DNA of 64,000 bases from Rhodanobacter sp. C06 (GCF_002001105.1 NZ_MUNP01000045.1:1-64000), one strand, 5' to 3'. Shown: positions 44,652 through 55,252, counted from the stretch's first letter. The notes: a model not told the origin generated them from the sequence alone. Made by a program: numbers and translations.

Positions 44652-47528
44652 TCAGAACCAGCGGCGATCCTCGCCCGGCCCTTCCACGTTGCTCACGCAG
44701 CGGCCGCACAGCTCCGGGTGCTCGGCGTGATGGCCCACGTCGTCGCGGCGGTGCCAGCAGCGCACGCACTTGGCGGCCTCGCTGACCGTGGCCGAGACCC
44801 ATACGTCGGCGCCTTCCAGCTCGGTGAGCACGGCGTCATCCGGCTGGCCGCCAGCCTTGTCCAGGCGCACGTCGGAGGTGATGAAGAAGAAGCGCAGCTC
44901 ATCCATCGCTGGCGCGTAGCGCGCCACCGTGGCCTCGTCAGCGTGGACCGCCAGCTTCGCCTCCAGCGCGGCTCCGATCTGCCCGTCCTTGCGCATGCTT
45001 TCGAGCACGCGCGCGGCGGTGTCGCGGATCGCCAGCAGGTCGCTCCACCAGCGGCGCTGTTCCAGCGAGGCCTGGGTGGCGGCCAGGCCGTCGTACCAGG
45101 TCTCCAGCAGCACGCTCTCGCCGCGCGGGCCCGGCAGCGCCTGCCAGATTTCCTCGGCAGTGAAGGCGAGGATCGGCGCCAGCCAGCGCACCAGCGCCTC
45201 GGCGATGCGGTACATCGCGCTCTGCGCGCTGCGCCGGCCGTGGCTGTCGGTCGGCATGGTGTAGAGGCGGTCCTTGGTGATGTCCAAGTACAGCGCACCC
45301 ATCTCGTTGGTGCAGAAGTTCTGCACGCGCGCCACCACCTCGGGGAAGTCGTAGCGTTCGTAGGCAGCGACCACCGCCTGTTGCACGTCGAACGCCTGCT
45401 GCACCGCCCACTGGTCGAGCGGCAGGCTGTCTTCCACTTTCACCAGGTGCTGCGCGGGGTCGAAGCCGTCGAGGTTGCCGAGCAGGAAGCGCGCGGTGTT
45501 GCGCAGGCGGCGGTAGCCGTCCGACACGCGCTTGAGGATCTCGTCGGAGACGCTCATCTCGTTGCGGTAGTCGGCCGAGGCCACCCACAGGCGCAGTACG
45601 TCGGCGCCCAAGGTATCCATCACCTTCTGCGGCGCCACCACGTTGCCCAGCGACTTGGACATCTTGCGGCCCGAGGCGTCCACGGTGAAGCCGTGGGTGA
45701 GCACGTCGTCGTAGGGCGCGCGGCCGTGGATCGCCGCCGAGGTGAGCAGCGAGGACTGGAACCAGCCGCGGTGCTGGTCGGAACCTTCGAGGTACATCAC
45801 CTTGTACTGCGACGCGCTGCCCTGTTGCAGCTCGGGACGCTGGCCGATCACGCCGTAGTGGGTGACGCCGGAGTCGAACCACACGTCGAGCACGTCGGTG
45901 ACCTTGTCGTAATCCTTCGCCTGGTCACCCAGCAACTCGGCCGGATCGAGGTCGTACCAGGCGTCGATGCCGCCCTGCTCCATGCGCCTGGCCACCTGCT
46001 CCATCAGCGCCACGGAATCGGGATGCGGCTCCTGCGTGGCCTTGTGCACGAACAGCGCGATCGGCACGCCCCACGTGCGCTGGCGGCTGATGCACCAGTC
46101 CGGCCGGCCGGCCACCATGCCGGCGATGCGCTCCTCGCCCCAGCCCGGCACCCAGCGCACGTCCTTGATCGACTTCAGCGCCGTGGCGCGCAGGCCGGCT
46201 TGCTCCATGCCGATGAACCACTGCGGCGTGGCGCGGAAGATCACCGGCGTCTTGTGGCGCCAGCAGTTCGGGTAGCTGTGCTCGATCTTCGCGTGTGCCA
46301 GCAGCACGCCGCGCCCGCGCAGCAACTCGACGATGGCGTCGTTGGCCTTCCACACGTGCATCCCGGCCAGGTCGAGCGAGCCGGCACCAGGCTCAGCCAC
46401 CTTGGGCGTGTCGTCGCGGTAGGTGCCGCGCGCGCCGATGTAGTTGAGCAGGCCGATGCCGTTCTCGCGGCCGACCACGAAGTCCTCCACGCCATGGTCG
46501 GGCGAGGTATGCACCGCGCCGGTACCGTCCTCGGCGCTGACGTGCTCGCCGAGGATCACCGGCACGATGCGGTCGTAGAACGGATGGTGCAGTTGGGTGC
46601 CATTGAGCGCGGCGCCGGCGGCGTGACCGAGCGCCTTGGGCGATTCCGCGCCATAGCGGGCCAGCGCCTTCTCCACCAGCGCGGCGGCGATCACCAGCAG
46701 CACGCGCTTGCCATCGCGCGCCGGCCCTTCGACCAGCGCGTATTCCAACTCGGCACCCAGCGACACGGCCTGGCTTTCCGGCAGCGTCCACGGCGTGGTG
46801 GTCCAGATCGGCACGGCGACGATGGCGTCGCCAGAATCCACGCCAAACTTCGCCGCCAGCGCCTTGGCATCCACCGCGTCGTAGGCCACGTCCACCGCCG
46901 GCGACACCTTGTCGCCGTATTCGATCTCCGCCTCGGCCAGCGCCGAGCCGCAGTCGAAGCACCAGTACACCGGCTTGGCGCCACGCACCACGTGGCCGTT
47001 GGCGACGATGCGCGACAACGCGCGCACCATGTCCGCCTCGTACTTGAAGTCCATCGTGCGGTACGGATTTTCCCAGTCGCCCAGCACGCCGAGGCGCTTG
47101 AAGCCGGCGCGCTGGGTGTCGATCTGCTCGGCGGCGTATTCGCGGCACTTCTGGCGGAACGCGCGCGCGTCCAGCTTCTCGCCCGGCTTGCCGTGCTGCT
47201 TCTCCACCGCGATCTCGATCGGCAGGCCATGGCAGTCCCAGCCCGGCACGTAGGGCGCGCGGTGGCCGGCGAGCAGCTTGGAGCGCACCACCATGTCCTT
47301 GAGGATCTTGTTGACCGCGTGGCCGATGTGGATCGCACCGTTCGCATACGGCGGGCCGTCGTGCAGCACGAAGGCCTTGTCGCGGCCGGCGGTCTTCGCC
47401 TGGATCCGCGCATAGCGCCCGATCCGCTCCCACTCGGCAAGCCAGCCCGGCTCGCGCTTGGGCAGGTCGCCGCGCATCGGGAAGTCCGTCTGCGGCAGGT
47501 TGATGGTGCTCTTGTAATCCGTGCTCAT
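44652..47528 (-). CDS. ileS: Isoleucyl-tRNA synthetase
   Basis: A 958-aa class Ia synthetase. HIGH motif is in [20 protein letters not shown]; the CP1 editing domain includes [18 protein letters not shown] is in [22 protein letters not shown] and [10 protein letters not shown] are further signatures. The C-terminal zinc finger CVRCW...CGRC is intact. Start has GAGG upstream. It sits between ribF and lspA in the usual gammaproteobacterial order. Confidence 0.98.
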   Translation of the reverse strand: MSTDYKSTINLPQTDFPMRGDLPKREPGWLAEWERIGRYARIQAKTAGRDKAFVLHDGPPYANGAIHIGHAVNKILKDMVVRSKLLAGHRAPYVPGWDCHGLPIEIAVEKQHGKPGEKLDARAFRQKCREYAAEQIDTQRAGFKRLGVLGDWENPYRTMDFKYEADMVRALSRIVANGHVVRGAKPVYWCFDCGSALAEAEIEYGDKVSPAVDVAYDAVDAKALAAKFGVDSGDAIVAVPIWTTTPWTLPESQAVSLGAELEYALVEGPARDGKRVLLVIAAALVEKALARYGAESPKALGHAAGAALNGTQLHHPFYDRIVPVILGEHVSAEDGTGAVHTSPDHGVEDFVVGRENGIGLLNYIGARGTYRDDTPKVAEPGAGSLDLAGMHVWKANDAIVELLRGRGVLLAHAKIEHSYPNCWRHKTPVIFRATPQWFIGMEQAGLRATALKSIKDVRWVPGWGEERIAGMVAGRPDWCISRQRTWGVPIALFVHKATQEPHPDSVALMEQVARRMEQGGIDAWYDLDPAELLGDQAKDYDKVTDVLDVWFDSGVTHYGVIGQRPELQQGSASQYKVMYLEGSDQHRGWFQSSLLTSAAIHGRAPYDDVLTHGFTVDASGRKMSKSLGNVVAPQKVMDTLGADVLRLWVASADYRNEMSVSDEILKRVSDGYRRLRNTARFLLGNLDGFDPAQHLVKVEDSLPLDQWAVQQAFDVQQAVVAAYERYDFPEVVARVQNFCTNEMGALYLDITKDRLYTMPTDSHGRRSAQSAMYRIAEALVRWLAPILAFTAEEIWQALPGPRGESVLLETWYDGLAATQASLEQRRWWSDLLAIRDTAARVLESMRKDGQIGAALEAKLAVHADEATVARYAPAMDELRFFFITSDVRLDKAGGQPDDAVLTELEGADVWVSATVSEAAKCVRCWHRRDDVGHHAEHPELCGRCVSNVEGPGEDRRWF

Positions 47529-47705
47529 CGGGTGCCTCGGTGGTTTCGCCCCGAAGCCGCCCGGCCCGAAGCGTCATGTGACCGCCGACCGCGCGCGGCG
47601 GCAGGCGCACGCGCTGCGAGCGGATGCCTTAAATAATAATGACGATGGCCGCAGGCGCGGGAACGCGCTCGCGGCAGGAAATCAGCTTGGGCTTTTCGCG
47701 GTACG

Positions 47706-48659
47706 TCATGCGCGGGCCAGTGCAGGATTCATGCCCAGGATCTCCCGGGCCGAACGCGCATCATGATCCATCTGCGCCTTCAGTGCATCCAGATCGTCGA
47801 ATTTCCGCTCGTCGCGCAGCTTCGCGACGAACTCCACCGCCATGCGCCGGCCGTAGAGATCGCCCTCGAAATCGAACAGGTGTGCCTCCAGCAGCGGCTG
47901 GCTGACCTGGTTCACCGTGGGCCGCACGCCCAGGCTGGCCACGCCCGGCCAACTGCATTCGCCCTCGCCCAGCCCCACGCGCACCGCGAAGATGCCCTGC
48001 ACCGGGCTGACCCGCTCGCGCAGGTGGATGTTCGCGGTGGGGAAGCCCAGCGTGCGGCCGAGCTGGTTGCCGTATTGCACCTTGCCCTCGATCACGAACG
48101 GACGGCCGAGCAGCGTGGCGGCGCCGGCGAACTCGCCAGCCCCCAGCAACTGGCGCACGCGGCTGGCGGAGACGCGTGCGCCATCCAGAAGGATGGCCGG
48201 CATCACGCAGCCAGCGAAACCGGCCTTCTCGCCCAACTCGCGCAACAAGGCCAGGTCGCCGCCACGCTTGTGGCCGAAGCGGAAGTCCGCGCCTACCCAT
48301 ACTTCCCTGGCAGCCAGGCGCTCGACCAAGACACGCCGCACGAAGTCATGGGCGGACATCGCCGCCAACTCGGCGTTGAAGCGCAACATGTGCACCTGCT
48401 CGAAACCCGCCGCCGCAAAGCCAAGCAGTTTCTCACGCACGCTGGAAAGGCGGGGCAGCGGCTCGGATGAGAAATAGGTCCGTGGCAGCGGCTCGAACGT
48501 GACCACCGCCGGTGCGCAACCCAAGGACCGCGCACGGCGCTGCACTTGCGCGAACAAGGCCTGGTGCCCCCGATGCAGGCCATCGAACGCACCGATGGCC
48601 ACCACGCTGCCGTTGGGCGCCAGGCATCGGCCTGCGATATCGCGGGAAAGTTTCGTCAT
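47706..48659 (-). CDS. ribF: Bifunctional riboflavin kinase / FAD synthetase
   Basis: A 317-aa enzyme making FMN and FAD. The N-terminal FAD synthetase domain has the nucleotidyltransferase motif AIGAFDGLHRGHQALFAQV and VGADFRFGHKRGGD. The C-terminal flavokinase domain has GNQLGRTLGFPTANI, with the ATP-binding PTAN, and LEAHLFDFEGDLYGR with the catalytic Glu. It is placed between murJ and ileS. Confidence 0.97.
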   Translation of the reverse strand: MTKLSRDIAGRCLAPNGSVVAIGAFDGLHRGHQALFAQVQRRARSLGCAPAVVTFEPLPRTYFSSEPLPRLSSVREKLLGFAAAGFEQVHMLRFNAELAAMSAHDFVRRVLVERLAAREVWVGADFRFGHKRGGDLALLRELGEKAGFAGCVMPAILLDGARVSASRVRQLLGAGEFAGAATLLGRPFVIEGKVQYGNQLGRTLGFPTANIHLRERVSPVQGIFAVRVGLGEGECSWPGVASLGVRPTVNQVSQPLLEAHLFDFEGDLYGRRMAVEFVAKLRDERKFDDLDALKAQMDHDARSAREILGMNPALARA

Positions 48660-48693
48660 CGCGGAAGTATATCGGGCCGGCGTTCGTGCGCGA

Positions 48694-50301
48694 TCACCCA
48701 GCCCGCAGGTCGCGCAATCGCAGGCCCGCGGCGAACAGCGTCGCCGCGTAGGTCGCGCCGCCCGCTGCCACTAGCACGGCAAGGCGCCAGACCCGGGTGA
48801 AGGTATGCGCGTCGCTCCAGTCCGGCCACAGCCAGCGTCCGGCCAGCAGCACCACCACCATCGCCGCGCAGGCCAGCGCCAGCCGCAGCCAGTGGCGCAG
48901 CCAGCCTGGCTGGCGTTCGTACACGCCGGCACGCTTGAGCCAGTGCCACAGCAGCACGAAGTTGAGATAGCTGGAGAGTGCGCTGGCGATGCCCAGCGCC
49001 AAGTGCAGGCCCGGCACCTGCGCGATGCCGGCCAGCCAGCTCTGCTGCCGCACCGCGGCCGGCGCCCACAGCTCGAACAGCAGCGCGATGAACAGGAAGT
49101 TGCACAGCATGTTCACCACCAGGGCCGCCACGCCGGCGCGTACCGGGGTCCGGGTGTCCTGCCGTGCGTAGAACGCAGGCAACAGCACCTTGACCAGCGC
49201 GTAGGCCGGCAGGCCGCAGCACAGCGCCAGGATCGACAGCGTGGACATGCGCGTGTCGAACGCGTTGAAGCGGCCGTGCTGGAACAGCGTGGCCACGATC
49301 GGCTCGGCGAGGATGAGCAGCGCGCACATCGCCGGCACCGAGATCAGCAGGGTGAGCCGCAGGCCCCAGTCCAGCGCCCGCGAGAAACCCGCGCGATCCG
49401 TGCTCACGTGATGGCGCGACAGCGAGGGCAGCACCACCGTGCCCAGCGCCACGCCGAACACGCCCAGCGGCAGTTCGAGGAAGCGCGTGGACAGCGACAG
49501 CCAGCTCTGCGAACCGGTGACCAGCAGCGAGGCGATCACCGTGTCCAGCAGCAGGTTGATCTGCGCCACCGAGGAGCCGAACAGGGTCGGCACCATCAGC
49601 TTGAGGATGCGCCGCACCTCGGGGTGCTTCCAGCCCCAGCGCGGCCACACCAGCAGATCCAGCTTGCGCAGCGCCGGCAACAGGAACAGCACCTGCAGCA
49701 CGCCGGCCACCAGCACCGCCCAGCCCATCGCCATGATCGGCACGGCCAGGCGCTTCGACAGCCACAGCGCACCCGCGATCATGCAGAGGTTGAGGATCAC
49801 CGGCGCCAGCGCCGGCAGCGCGAAGCGATGGAAGCTGTTCAGCGCGCCCGCGGCCAGCGCGGTCAGCGACACGCACAGCAGGAACGGGAAGGTCAGCCGC
49901 AGCAGGCTGATGGTGAGGTCGAACTTGTGCGGCTGGTCCAGCGCGCCCGGCTCGAACACCGTGGCCAGCTGGGGCGCGAAGATCAGACCCAGCGCGGTGA
50001 TGATCAGCAGCACCGCGCCCAGCGTGCCGGAGACGCGCGCCATCAGCTCCTTCAGATCCTCGTGGCTGCCCTTCTCCTTCACTTCGGTGAACACCGGCAC
50101 GAAGGCAGTGGAGAACGAGCCCTCGGCGAACAGCCGGCGCATGAAGTTGGGGATGCGGAACGCCACCCAGAACGCGTCGGTGACCGCATTGGCGCCGAAC
50201 ACCACGTTCAGCGACATGTCCCGGATCAGGCCGAGCACGCGCGACACCATCGTCATGCTGCTGAACGAGAGCAGCCCGCGAAACATGCTGGGGGACTTCA
50301 T
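48694..50301 (-). CDS. murJ: Lipid II flippase MurJ
   Basis: A 535-aa polytopic inner-membrane MOP-superfamily protein with about 14 TM segments. Family motifs are [40 protein letters not shown], the conserved R-R-L-F-A-E loop and [14 protein letters not shown]. It moves lipid II to the periplasmic face for peptidoglycan synthesis. It is first gene of the leftward murJ-ribF-ileS-lspA-ispH operon and divergent from rpsT. Confidence 0.97.
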   Translation of the reverse strand: MKSPSMFRGLLSFSSMTMVSRVLGLIRDMSLNVVFGANAVTDAFWVAFRIPNFMRRLFAEGSFSTAFVPVFTEVKEKGSHEDLKELMARVSGTLGAVLLIITALGLIFAPQLATVFEPGALDQPHKFDLTISLLRLTFPFLLCVSLTALAAGALNSFHRFALPALAPVILNLCMIAGALWLSKRLAVPIMAMGWAVLVAGVLQVLFLLPALRKLDLLVWPRWGWKHPEVRRILKLMVPTLFGSSVAQINLLLDTVIASLLVTGSQSWLSLSTRFLELPLGVFGVALGTVVLPSLSRHHVSTDRAGFSRALDWGLRLTLLISVPAMCALLILAEPIVATLFQHGRFNAFDTRMSTLSILALCCGLPAYALVKVLLPAFYARQDTRTPVRAGVAALVVNMLCNFLFIALLFELWAPAAVRQQSWLAGIAQVPGLHLALGIASALSSYLNFVLLWHWLKRAGVYERQPGWLRHWLRLALACAAMVVVLLAGRWLWPDWSDAHTFTRVWRLAVLVAAGGATYAATLFAAGLRLRDLRAG

Positions 50302-50424
50302 CCGGTTGCGTATCCTGGATCTGGCGCGGGCGACGAGCGCACAGTCTGCCAGCCGGCGCGGGCAAGATCACCGCCGGATCGTGGCCGAATGCGGGCAATG
50401 CCTCGCCGGCAGCCATCTAAATGC

Positions 50425-50453
50425 TTGACGCATGGGCGAATCGACCGCATAAT
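50425..50453 (+). promoter_or_regulatory. Sigma70 promoter of rpsT
   Basis: TTGACG at 50425-50430, a 17-nt spacer and CATAAT at 50448-50453, 46 nt upstream of the rpsT start. This is the best -35/-10 match in the window, as expected for a ribosomal protein gene. Confidence 0.75.
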
Positions 50454-50499
50454 TCGCCTCTTTCTTCAACCTGCAACCCGCGATTCGGGAGTTCTAACC

Positions 50500-50763
50500 T
50501 TGGCCAACATCAAGTCCGCGAAGAAGCGTGCGCGCCAGTCCGAGCAGCGCCGCCTGCGCAACATCAGCGCCCGTTCCATGGTGCGCACCGCGCTGAAGAA
50601 GGTCGTCAAGGCCATCGAGGCCAAGGACAAGGCTGCCGCCGTCGAGGCCTTCGCCGCCGCCCAGCCGGTGATGGATCGCTACGCTTCGCGTGGCCTGATC
50701 CACAAGAACAAGGCCGCCCGCCACAAGAGCCGCCTGAACGCGAAGATCCGCGAACTGGCGTAA
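50500..50763 (+). CDS. rpsT: 30S ribosomal protein S20
   Basis: An 87-aa basic protein: (M)[34 protein letters not shown], and [15 protein letters not shown] at the end, all standard for S20. The start codon is TTG at 50500 with GGGAG 8 nt upstream. E. coli rpsT also uses UUG, and the weak start is part of S20 autoregulation there. The usual MANIKSAKK alignment leaves no other start. A classic terminator follows. Confidence 0.97.
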   Translation: MANIKSAKKRARQSEQRRLRNISARSMVRTALKKVVKAIEAKDKAAAVEAFAAAQPVMDRYASRGLIHKNKAARHKSRLNAKIRELA

Positions 50764-50786
50764 GCCGGCTCGCAGCGCGCGTCACG

Positions 50787-50813
50787 AAAAAGCCGGCCTT
50801 GGCCGGCTTTTTT
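50787..50813. terminator. Intrinsic terminator of rpsT
   Basis: AAAAAGCCGGCC-tt-GGCCGGCTTTTTT, a 12-bp stem with a T-run on both strands. It ends rpsT and may also serve the opposite-strand radA operon, whose last stop is about 170 nt away. Confidence 0.92.
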
Positions 50814-50932
50814 GCGGCCACCATCCCTAGAGGCCGCCCTTCGGGCCATCGCTGACGCGATGTCAAAAATCGCTCCCGGCGACTTTTTGCGTGCCACTGC
50901 CTGTGCCCGACAACCACGCGACATCCGCCCGC

Positions 50933-50955
50933 GTCGGGATGAATCCCGACCTACG
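50933..50955. repeat. Short GTCGGGAT palindrome
   Basis: GTCGGGAT-ga-ATCCCGAC followed by ctacg, a hairpin in the rpsT-radA spacer. The form (gtcgggatgaatcccgac ctac) looks like another dispersed REP-type element; only this one copy was found in the window. Confidence 0.5.
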
Positions 50956-50983
50956 CGTCGCCGCGCCCCCGCGTGCGAAAACA

Positions 50984-52360
50984 TCACCGGCAAGCGTCGA
51001 TCGCCTGCCCCAGTCGCTCCACGCCCACCACTTCCAGCTCACCCACGCGACCGGATTTCGGCGCGTTCGCCTTCGGCACGATGGCGCGGCGGAAACCGTG
51101 GTGCGCGGCCTCCTTCAGGCGCTCCTCTCCGTTCGGCACCGGGCGGATCTCGCCGGACAGGCCCACCTCGCCGAAGGCCACGGTCTTCTCAGGCAGCGGG
51201 CGGTCGCGCAGCGAGGACAGCACCGCCAGCAAAGCCGGCAGGTCTGCCGCGGTCTCCTGCACGCGGATGCCGCCCACCACGTTGATGAACACGTCCTGGT
51301 CGTAGGCGGCCACGCCGCCGTGCCGGTGCAACACGGCCAGCAGCATGGCGAGGCGGTTCTGTTCCAGGCCCAGCGCCACGCGACGCGGATTGCCCAGCGA
51401 GGATTGATCCACCAGCGCCTGCACCTCGACCAAGAGCGGCCGCGTGCCTTCGCGCGTCACCATCACCGCGCTGCCCGGCGTGGGGCCGGCATGCGCGGAG
51501 AGGAAGATCGCGGACGGGTTCGGAACCTCGCGCAGACCCTTGTCGCCCATCGCGAACACGCCCAGCTCGTTGACCGCGCCGAAGCGGTTCTTGAACGCGC
51601 GCAGCACGCGGAAACGCGAGCCGGATTCGCCCTCGAAATACAGCACCGCGTCGACCATGTGCTCCAGCACGCGGGGGCCCGCGATGCCGCCTTCCTTGGT
51701 CACGTGGCCGACCAGGAACACCGACGTGCCGGTTTCCTTGGCGAAGCGCGTGAGTCGCGCCGCCGATTCGCGCACCTGAGACACCGAGCCCGGCGCCGCA
51801 GTGAGCAATTCCGTCCAGATCGTCTGGATCGAATCGATCACCAGCACGCGTGGTCGCACCTGCGCCGCCTGTTCGAGGATGCGCTCGATGCAGGTCTCGG
51901 CCAGCGCCTGCAGCGGCGCCAGCGGCAGGCCCAGGCGCTGCGCGCGCGAAGCCACCTGGGCCAGCGATTCCTCGCCGGTGACGTAGACACTGGGCAGTTG
52001 CACACCCAGCGTGCCCAGCATCTGCAGCAGCAGGGTGGACTTGCCGATGCCGGGGTCGCCGCCCACCAGCACCACCGAGCCCTCGACCAGTCCACCACCC
52101 AGCACGCGATCCAGCTCGCCGATGCCGGTGAGCGTGCGCGCCTCGACGGTCAGCGCGACTTCGGTCAGCGGCATCACCTGGCTGGCGCCCGCGGCCTTGC
52201 CCGCGTAGCCGCCACGTGCGGCGCCCGCCGACTTCACCGCCGGCTGCAACACGATTTCGCTCAAGGTGTTCCACGCCCCGCACTCCGCGCACGAGCCCTG
52301 CCACTTGGGATGCTCGGCACCGCAGTCGGTGCAGACGTAGGCGGTCTTGGCCTTTGGCAT
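50984..52360 (-). CDS. radA: DNA repair protein RadA (branch-migration helicase)
   Basis: A 458-aa RecA-like ATPase that helps process recombination intermediates. Starts MPKAKTAYVCTDCGAEHPKW with the four-Cys zinc finger (C-x2-C...C-x2-C). The ATPase has Walker A GGDPGIGKSTLL, the RadA motif FKNRFGAVNE, and a C-terminal Lon-protease-like domain (GLSGEIRPVPNGEERLKEA). Start at 52360 is set by the zinc finger; upstream frame is not family-like. It is last gene of the rpsF-rpsR-rplI-dnaB-alr-radA run. Confidence 0.96.
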   Translation of the reverse strand: MPKAKTAYVCTDCGAEHPKWQGSCAECGAWNTLSEIVLQPAVKSAGAARGGYAGKAAGASQVMPLTEVALTVEARTLTGIGELDRVLGGGLVEGSVVLVGGDPGIGKSTLLLQMLGTLGVQLPSVYVTGEESLAQVASRAQRLGLPLAPLQALAETCIERILEQAAQVRPRVLVIDSIQTIWTELLTAAPGSVSQVRESAARLTRFAKETGTSVFLVGHVTKEGGIAGPRVLEHMVDAVLYFEGESGSRFRVLRAFKNRFGAVNELGVFAMGDKGLREVPNPSAIFLSAHAGPTPGSAVMVTREGTRPLLVEVQALVDQSSLGNPRRVALGLEQNRLAMLLAVLHRHGGVAAYDQDVFINVVGGIRVQETAADLPALLAVLSSLRDRPLPEKTVAFGEVGLSGEIRPVPNGEERLKEAAHHGFRRAIVPKANAPKSGRVGELEVVGVERLGQAIDACR

Positions 52361-52502
52361 GGGGAGTCCCGCTCCTGTGGAAAGTGCGACTACAGATAGC
52401 TGCCTCTTGACCTTCGCGCTCATGGACGAGCGCAAAGGTGACTTCGCCAAGGGTAACCGCCGCCCATCGCAGGCGACGAGACGGCGTTGCCTGCGCGAAA
52501 CG

Positions 52503-53591
52503 TCAGCCTTCGTCCTCGACGAACAACACGCGGCGGGTCATGCCGCAGGTGAGGTCATAGGAAATCGTGCCGGCATGGGCGGCCACGGTTTCCACCGGCA
52601 GGCCGTCGCCCCACAGGGTGACGCGATCGCCCACCCGTGCCTGCGGCGCCGCGCGCAAGTCCAGCGTGATCAGGTCCATCGAGACGCGGCCGACCAGCGG
52701 TACGCGCACTTCGCCGACCTGTACCGGCGTGCCGCTGGCGGCGCTGCGCGGGTAGCCGTCGCCGTAGCCCACCGCGGCCACGCCCACCGGCATGTCCTCG
52801 GGGCAGGTCCAGGTGCCGTTGTAGCCGATGCGCTCGCCCTTGCCGATCCGGTTGATCGCGATCAGCCGCGTGCTCAGTGTCATCGCGGGGCGGAACCCGA
52901 GATCGGCGCCACTCTGCCCTGCCACCACCGACAGGCCGTACAGCAGGCCGCCGGTGCGCACCCAGTCGCCGTGCGCGGCGGGCCAGCCCAGTACGGCGGC
53001 GGAATTCGCCAGCGAGCGCGGGCCTTTGATGCCGCGCGTAACGGTCTCGAAACGGGCGATCTGCGCGCGGGTGACGGCACCGTCGAACACTTCGGATTCG
53101 GCAAAATGCGTGAGCAGGCCGATCTCCGGGTCGATGCCCGGCAACGCGGCCAGTTGCGCGTGCACCGCGGCCACGCGCTCGGGTGCAAAGCCGAGCCGGT
53201 GCATGCCGCTGTCGACCTTCAGCCACACGCGCAGGCGCCCGCGCCGCATGCTGGCTTCGGCCAGCCAGGCCAGTTGCGCCTCGTGGTGGATCGCGGCCTC
53301 CAGGCCCAGCCGCTGCATCTCGGCAATGTCACCCGGCTGGTCGGGGCCGGACAGCACCACGATGCGCTGGCGATGCCCCGCCGCGCGCAGGCGCAGGCCA
53401 TCGCCCAGCGCGGCCACCGCAAAGCATTCCGCCTCGGCATCCAGCGCGCGCGCCACGCGCTCCAAGCCGTGGCCGTAGGCATCGGCCTTGACCACCGCCA
53501 TCACCTTCGCCGGCGCGGCGAGCTGCCGGATGCGCGCGAGGTTGTGGCGCAGCGCGCCGAGATGGATGGTGGCGACGGTGGTGCGGCTCAT
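52503..53591 (-). CDS. alr: Alanine racemase
   Basis: A 362-aa PLP enzyme making D-alanine for peptidoglycan. The PLP-binding Lys35 is in AVVKADAYGHGLERVA. KVDSGMHRLGF, GLLYGLSV, the second catalytic Tyr in GKGERIGYNGTW and VGRVSMDLITLDL are all present. Length is normal. It lies 13 nt after the dnaB stop, so it is co-transcribed with the replicative helicase, a common arrangement in Gammaproteobacteria. Confidence 0.97.
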   Translation of the reverse strand: MSRTTVATIHLGALRHNLARIRQLAAPAKVMAVVKADAYGHGLERVARALDAEAECFAVAALGDGLRLRAAGHRQRIVVLSGPDQPGDIAEMQRLGLEAAIHHEAQLAWLAEASMRRGRLRVWLKVDSGMHRLGFAPERVAAVHAQLAALPGIDPEIGLLTHFAESEVFDGAVTRAQIARFETVTRGIKGPRSLANSAAVLGWPAAHGDWVRTGGLLYGLSVVAGQSGADLGFRPAMTLSTRLIAINRIGKGERIGYNGTWTCPEDMPVGVAAVGYGDGYPRSAASGTPVQVGEVRVPLVGRVSMDLITLDLRAAPQARVGDRVTLWGDGLPVETVAAHAGTISYDLTCGMTRRVLFVEDEG

Positions 53592-53604
53592 GCGTGGTGC
53601 GCGA

Positions 53605-54999
53605 TCACTCGAAGCTGCCCACGAAGGAGTCGGCGGCGTAGTTCTCGAACTTGGTGTAGTGGCCGAGGAAGGTGAGCTTGACCGTATCGGTGGGGCCGTT
53701 GCGCTGCTTGCCGATGATGATCTCGGCGAGGCCCTTGTCCGCCGATTCCTTGTTGTAGTACTCGTCGCGGTAGATGAACATGATCACGTCGGCGTCCTGC
53801 TCGATGGCGCCCGATTCGCGCAGGTCGGACATCATCGGGCGCTTGTCGGCGCGCTGTTCCAGCGAACGGTTCAACTGCGACAGGGCGATCACGGGCACGT
53901 TGAGTTCCTTGGCGAGCCCCTTCAGTGAACGCGAGATTTCTGAAATCTCGGTGGCACGGTTCTCCTTGTTGCCGGGCACCTGCATCAGCTGCAGGTAGTC
54001 GATCACGATCAGCCCCAGCCCGCCGTGCTCGCGGTGCAGGCGGCGTGCGCGCGAGCGCAGCTCCACCGGCGACAGGCCGGGCGTGTCGTCGATGAAGATC
54101 TTCGCCTCGGACAGGATCGCGATCGCGTTGGAGACGCGCGGCCAGTCCTCCTCGGCGAGGTCGCCGTTGCGCAGGTGCTGCTGGTGGATGCGGCCCACCG
54201 AGGAGATCAGGCGGAACGCCAGCTGCGAGGCGGACATTTCCATCGAGAACACCACCACCGCCTTCTTCGCGCGCAGCGCGGCGCTTTCGGCGATGTTCAG
54301 CGCGAACGCGGTCTTGCCCATCGAGGGACGTGCGGCCACGATGATGAGGTCGGAGGGCTGCAGGCCCGAAGTGAGGTTGTCGAGGTCGCTGAAGCCGCTG
54401 GTGATGCCGGTGAGCTGGCCGCGGTTCTCGTAGCGCTCGGTGAGCAGGCGGAACGCGTCCTTCACCGCCTCGCGCATGGAGACGGAATCCTTCTTGCCGC
54501 GCGCGCCGGACTCGGCGATCTTGAACACCGCCTGCTCGGCGTTCTCCAGCACCTCCTGCACGCTCTTGCCTTCGGGGCGGTAGCCGTCCTCGGTGATCCC
54601 GGTGCCGGCGTCGATCAGCTGGCGCAGCACGGATTTCTCGCGCACGATCTCGGCGTAGGCGGCGATGTTCGCCGCGCTGGGCGTGCCGTTGGCCAGCTCG
54701 ATCAGGTAGCTGGCGCCACCGATCATCTCGCCCAGCCCGTTCGCCTCGAACCAGTCGCCCAGCGTCACCGCGTCGCAGGGCATGCCCTTGTTCGCCAGTT
54801 CGTTGATCGCGCGCCAGATCAGGCGGTGGTCGCGGCGGTAGAAATCCTCCTCGCCGAGGCGGTCGGCCACCTTGTCCAGCGCGTCGGGCGCCAGCATCAG
54901 GCCGCCCAGCACCGCCTGCTCCGCATCGATCGAATGCGGCGGCACGCGCAGCGCCTCGATGGCCGGCGACGAAGGCTTGCGTTCGGGTACGAAGGACAT
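53605..54999 (-). CDS. dnaB: Replicative DNA helicase DnaB
   Basis: A 464-aa hexameric helicase. The N-terminal helical domain has PPHSIDAEQAVLGGLMLAPD. The RecA-like C-terminal domain has Walker A ARPSMGKTAFALNIAE, the Walker B region LIVIDYLQLMQVPG and EISRSLKGLAKELNVPVIAL. Start at 54999 (MSFVPERKPS) has GAGG upstream. No intein. About 110 nt upstream are two DnaA-box-like 9-mers. Confidence 0.97.
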   Translation of the reverse strand: MSFVPERKPSSPAIEALRVPPHSIDAEQAVLGGLMLAPDALDKVADRLGEEDFYRRDHRLIWRAINELANKGMPCDAVTLGDWFEANGLGEMIGGASYLIELANGTPSAANIAAYAEIVREKSVLRQLIDAGTGITEDGYRPEGKSVQEVLENAEQAVFKIAESGARGKKDSVSMREAVKDAFRLLTERYENRGQLTGITSGFSDLDNLTSGLQPSDLIIVAARPSMGKTAFALNIAESAALRAKKAVVVFSMEMSASQLAFRLISSVGRIHQQHLRNGDLAEEDWPRVSNAIAILSEAKIFIDDTPGLSPVELRSRARRLHREHGGLGLIVIDYLQLMQVPGNKENRATEISEISRSLKGLAKELNVPVIALSQLNRSLEQRADKRPMMSDLRESGAIEQDADVIMFIYRDEYYNKESADKGLAEIIIGKQRNGPTDTVKLTFLGHYTKFENYAADSFVGSFE

Positions 55000-55111
55000 C
55001 GGGCTACCTCGAAGAAGACGTACCGGCCGCGGCCGCGGCAGGCGCCGACGCACGGCGACGGACAAGACCCACATGATGCGCGGCGACGTCTCAGGGGTCG
55101 AGATGGAATCC

Positions 55112-55141
55112 TGTGGAAAAGCTGGGGAAAGTTGGGGATAA
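55112..55141. promoter_or_regulatory. Two DnaA-box-like 9-mers upstream of dnaB
   Basis: On the minus strand, TTATCCCCA (55141-55133) and TTTTCCACA (55120-55112), each one mismatch from the consensus TTATCCACA, lie in the same orientation 12 nt apart in the dnaB leader. They could be a DnaA-controlled promoter region, or chance. Confidence 0.35.
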
Positions 55142-55157
55142 GACAGCGGCCCGATGG

Positions 55158-55201
55158 CCACCCACCCCAACCTCTTCCCCCGGGCTTCACTCGGGGGAGG
55201 G
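55158..55201. repeat. CCCACCCC...CCCCCGGG...GGGGG palindromic repeat
   Basis: cacccaccccaacctcttcc cccgggcttcactcgggggagg is a variant of the repeat that flanks lspA, here as a single hairpin in the rplI-dnaB spacer. Confidence 0.65.
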
Positions 55202-55222
55202 CGCGCCGGCCCGGCCCACGCC

Positions 55223-55252
55223 CAAAACAAACGGGCGCCCGAAGGCGCCCGT
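55223..55252 (-). terminator. Terminator-like hairpin after rplI
   Basis: On the minus strand, ACGGGCGCC-ttcg-GGCGCCCGT, then TTGTTTTGGG. A 9-bp stem with a UUCG tetraloop and T-rich tail, 24 nt past the rplI stop. It probably attenuates read-through from the ribosomal genes into dnaB. Confidence 0.8.

Noticed and set aside
43809-47636. A 1275-codon + strand frame opposite ispH-lspA-ileS
   Set aside because: It crosses three well-defined genes and two repeat blocks, and the translation is low-complexity; a shadow frame.
52395-52445. A further copy of the AAACGGGCGGCC repeat in the alr-radA spacer
   Set aside because: Only a loose hairpin (cgcgctcatggacgagcgc) is present and the defining AAACGGGCGG core is missing.
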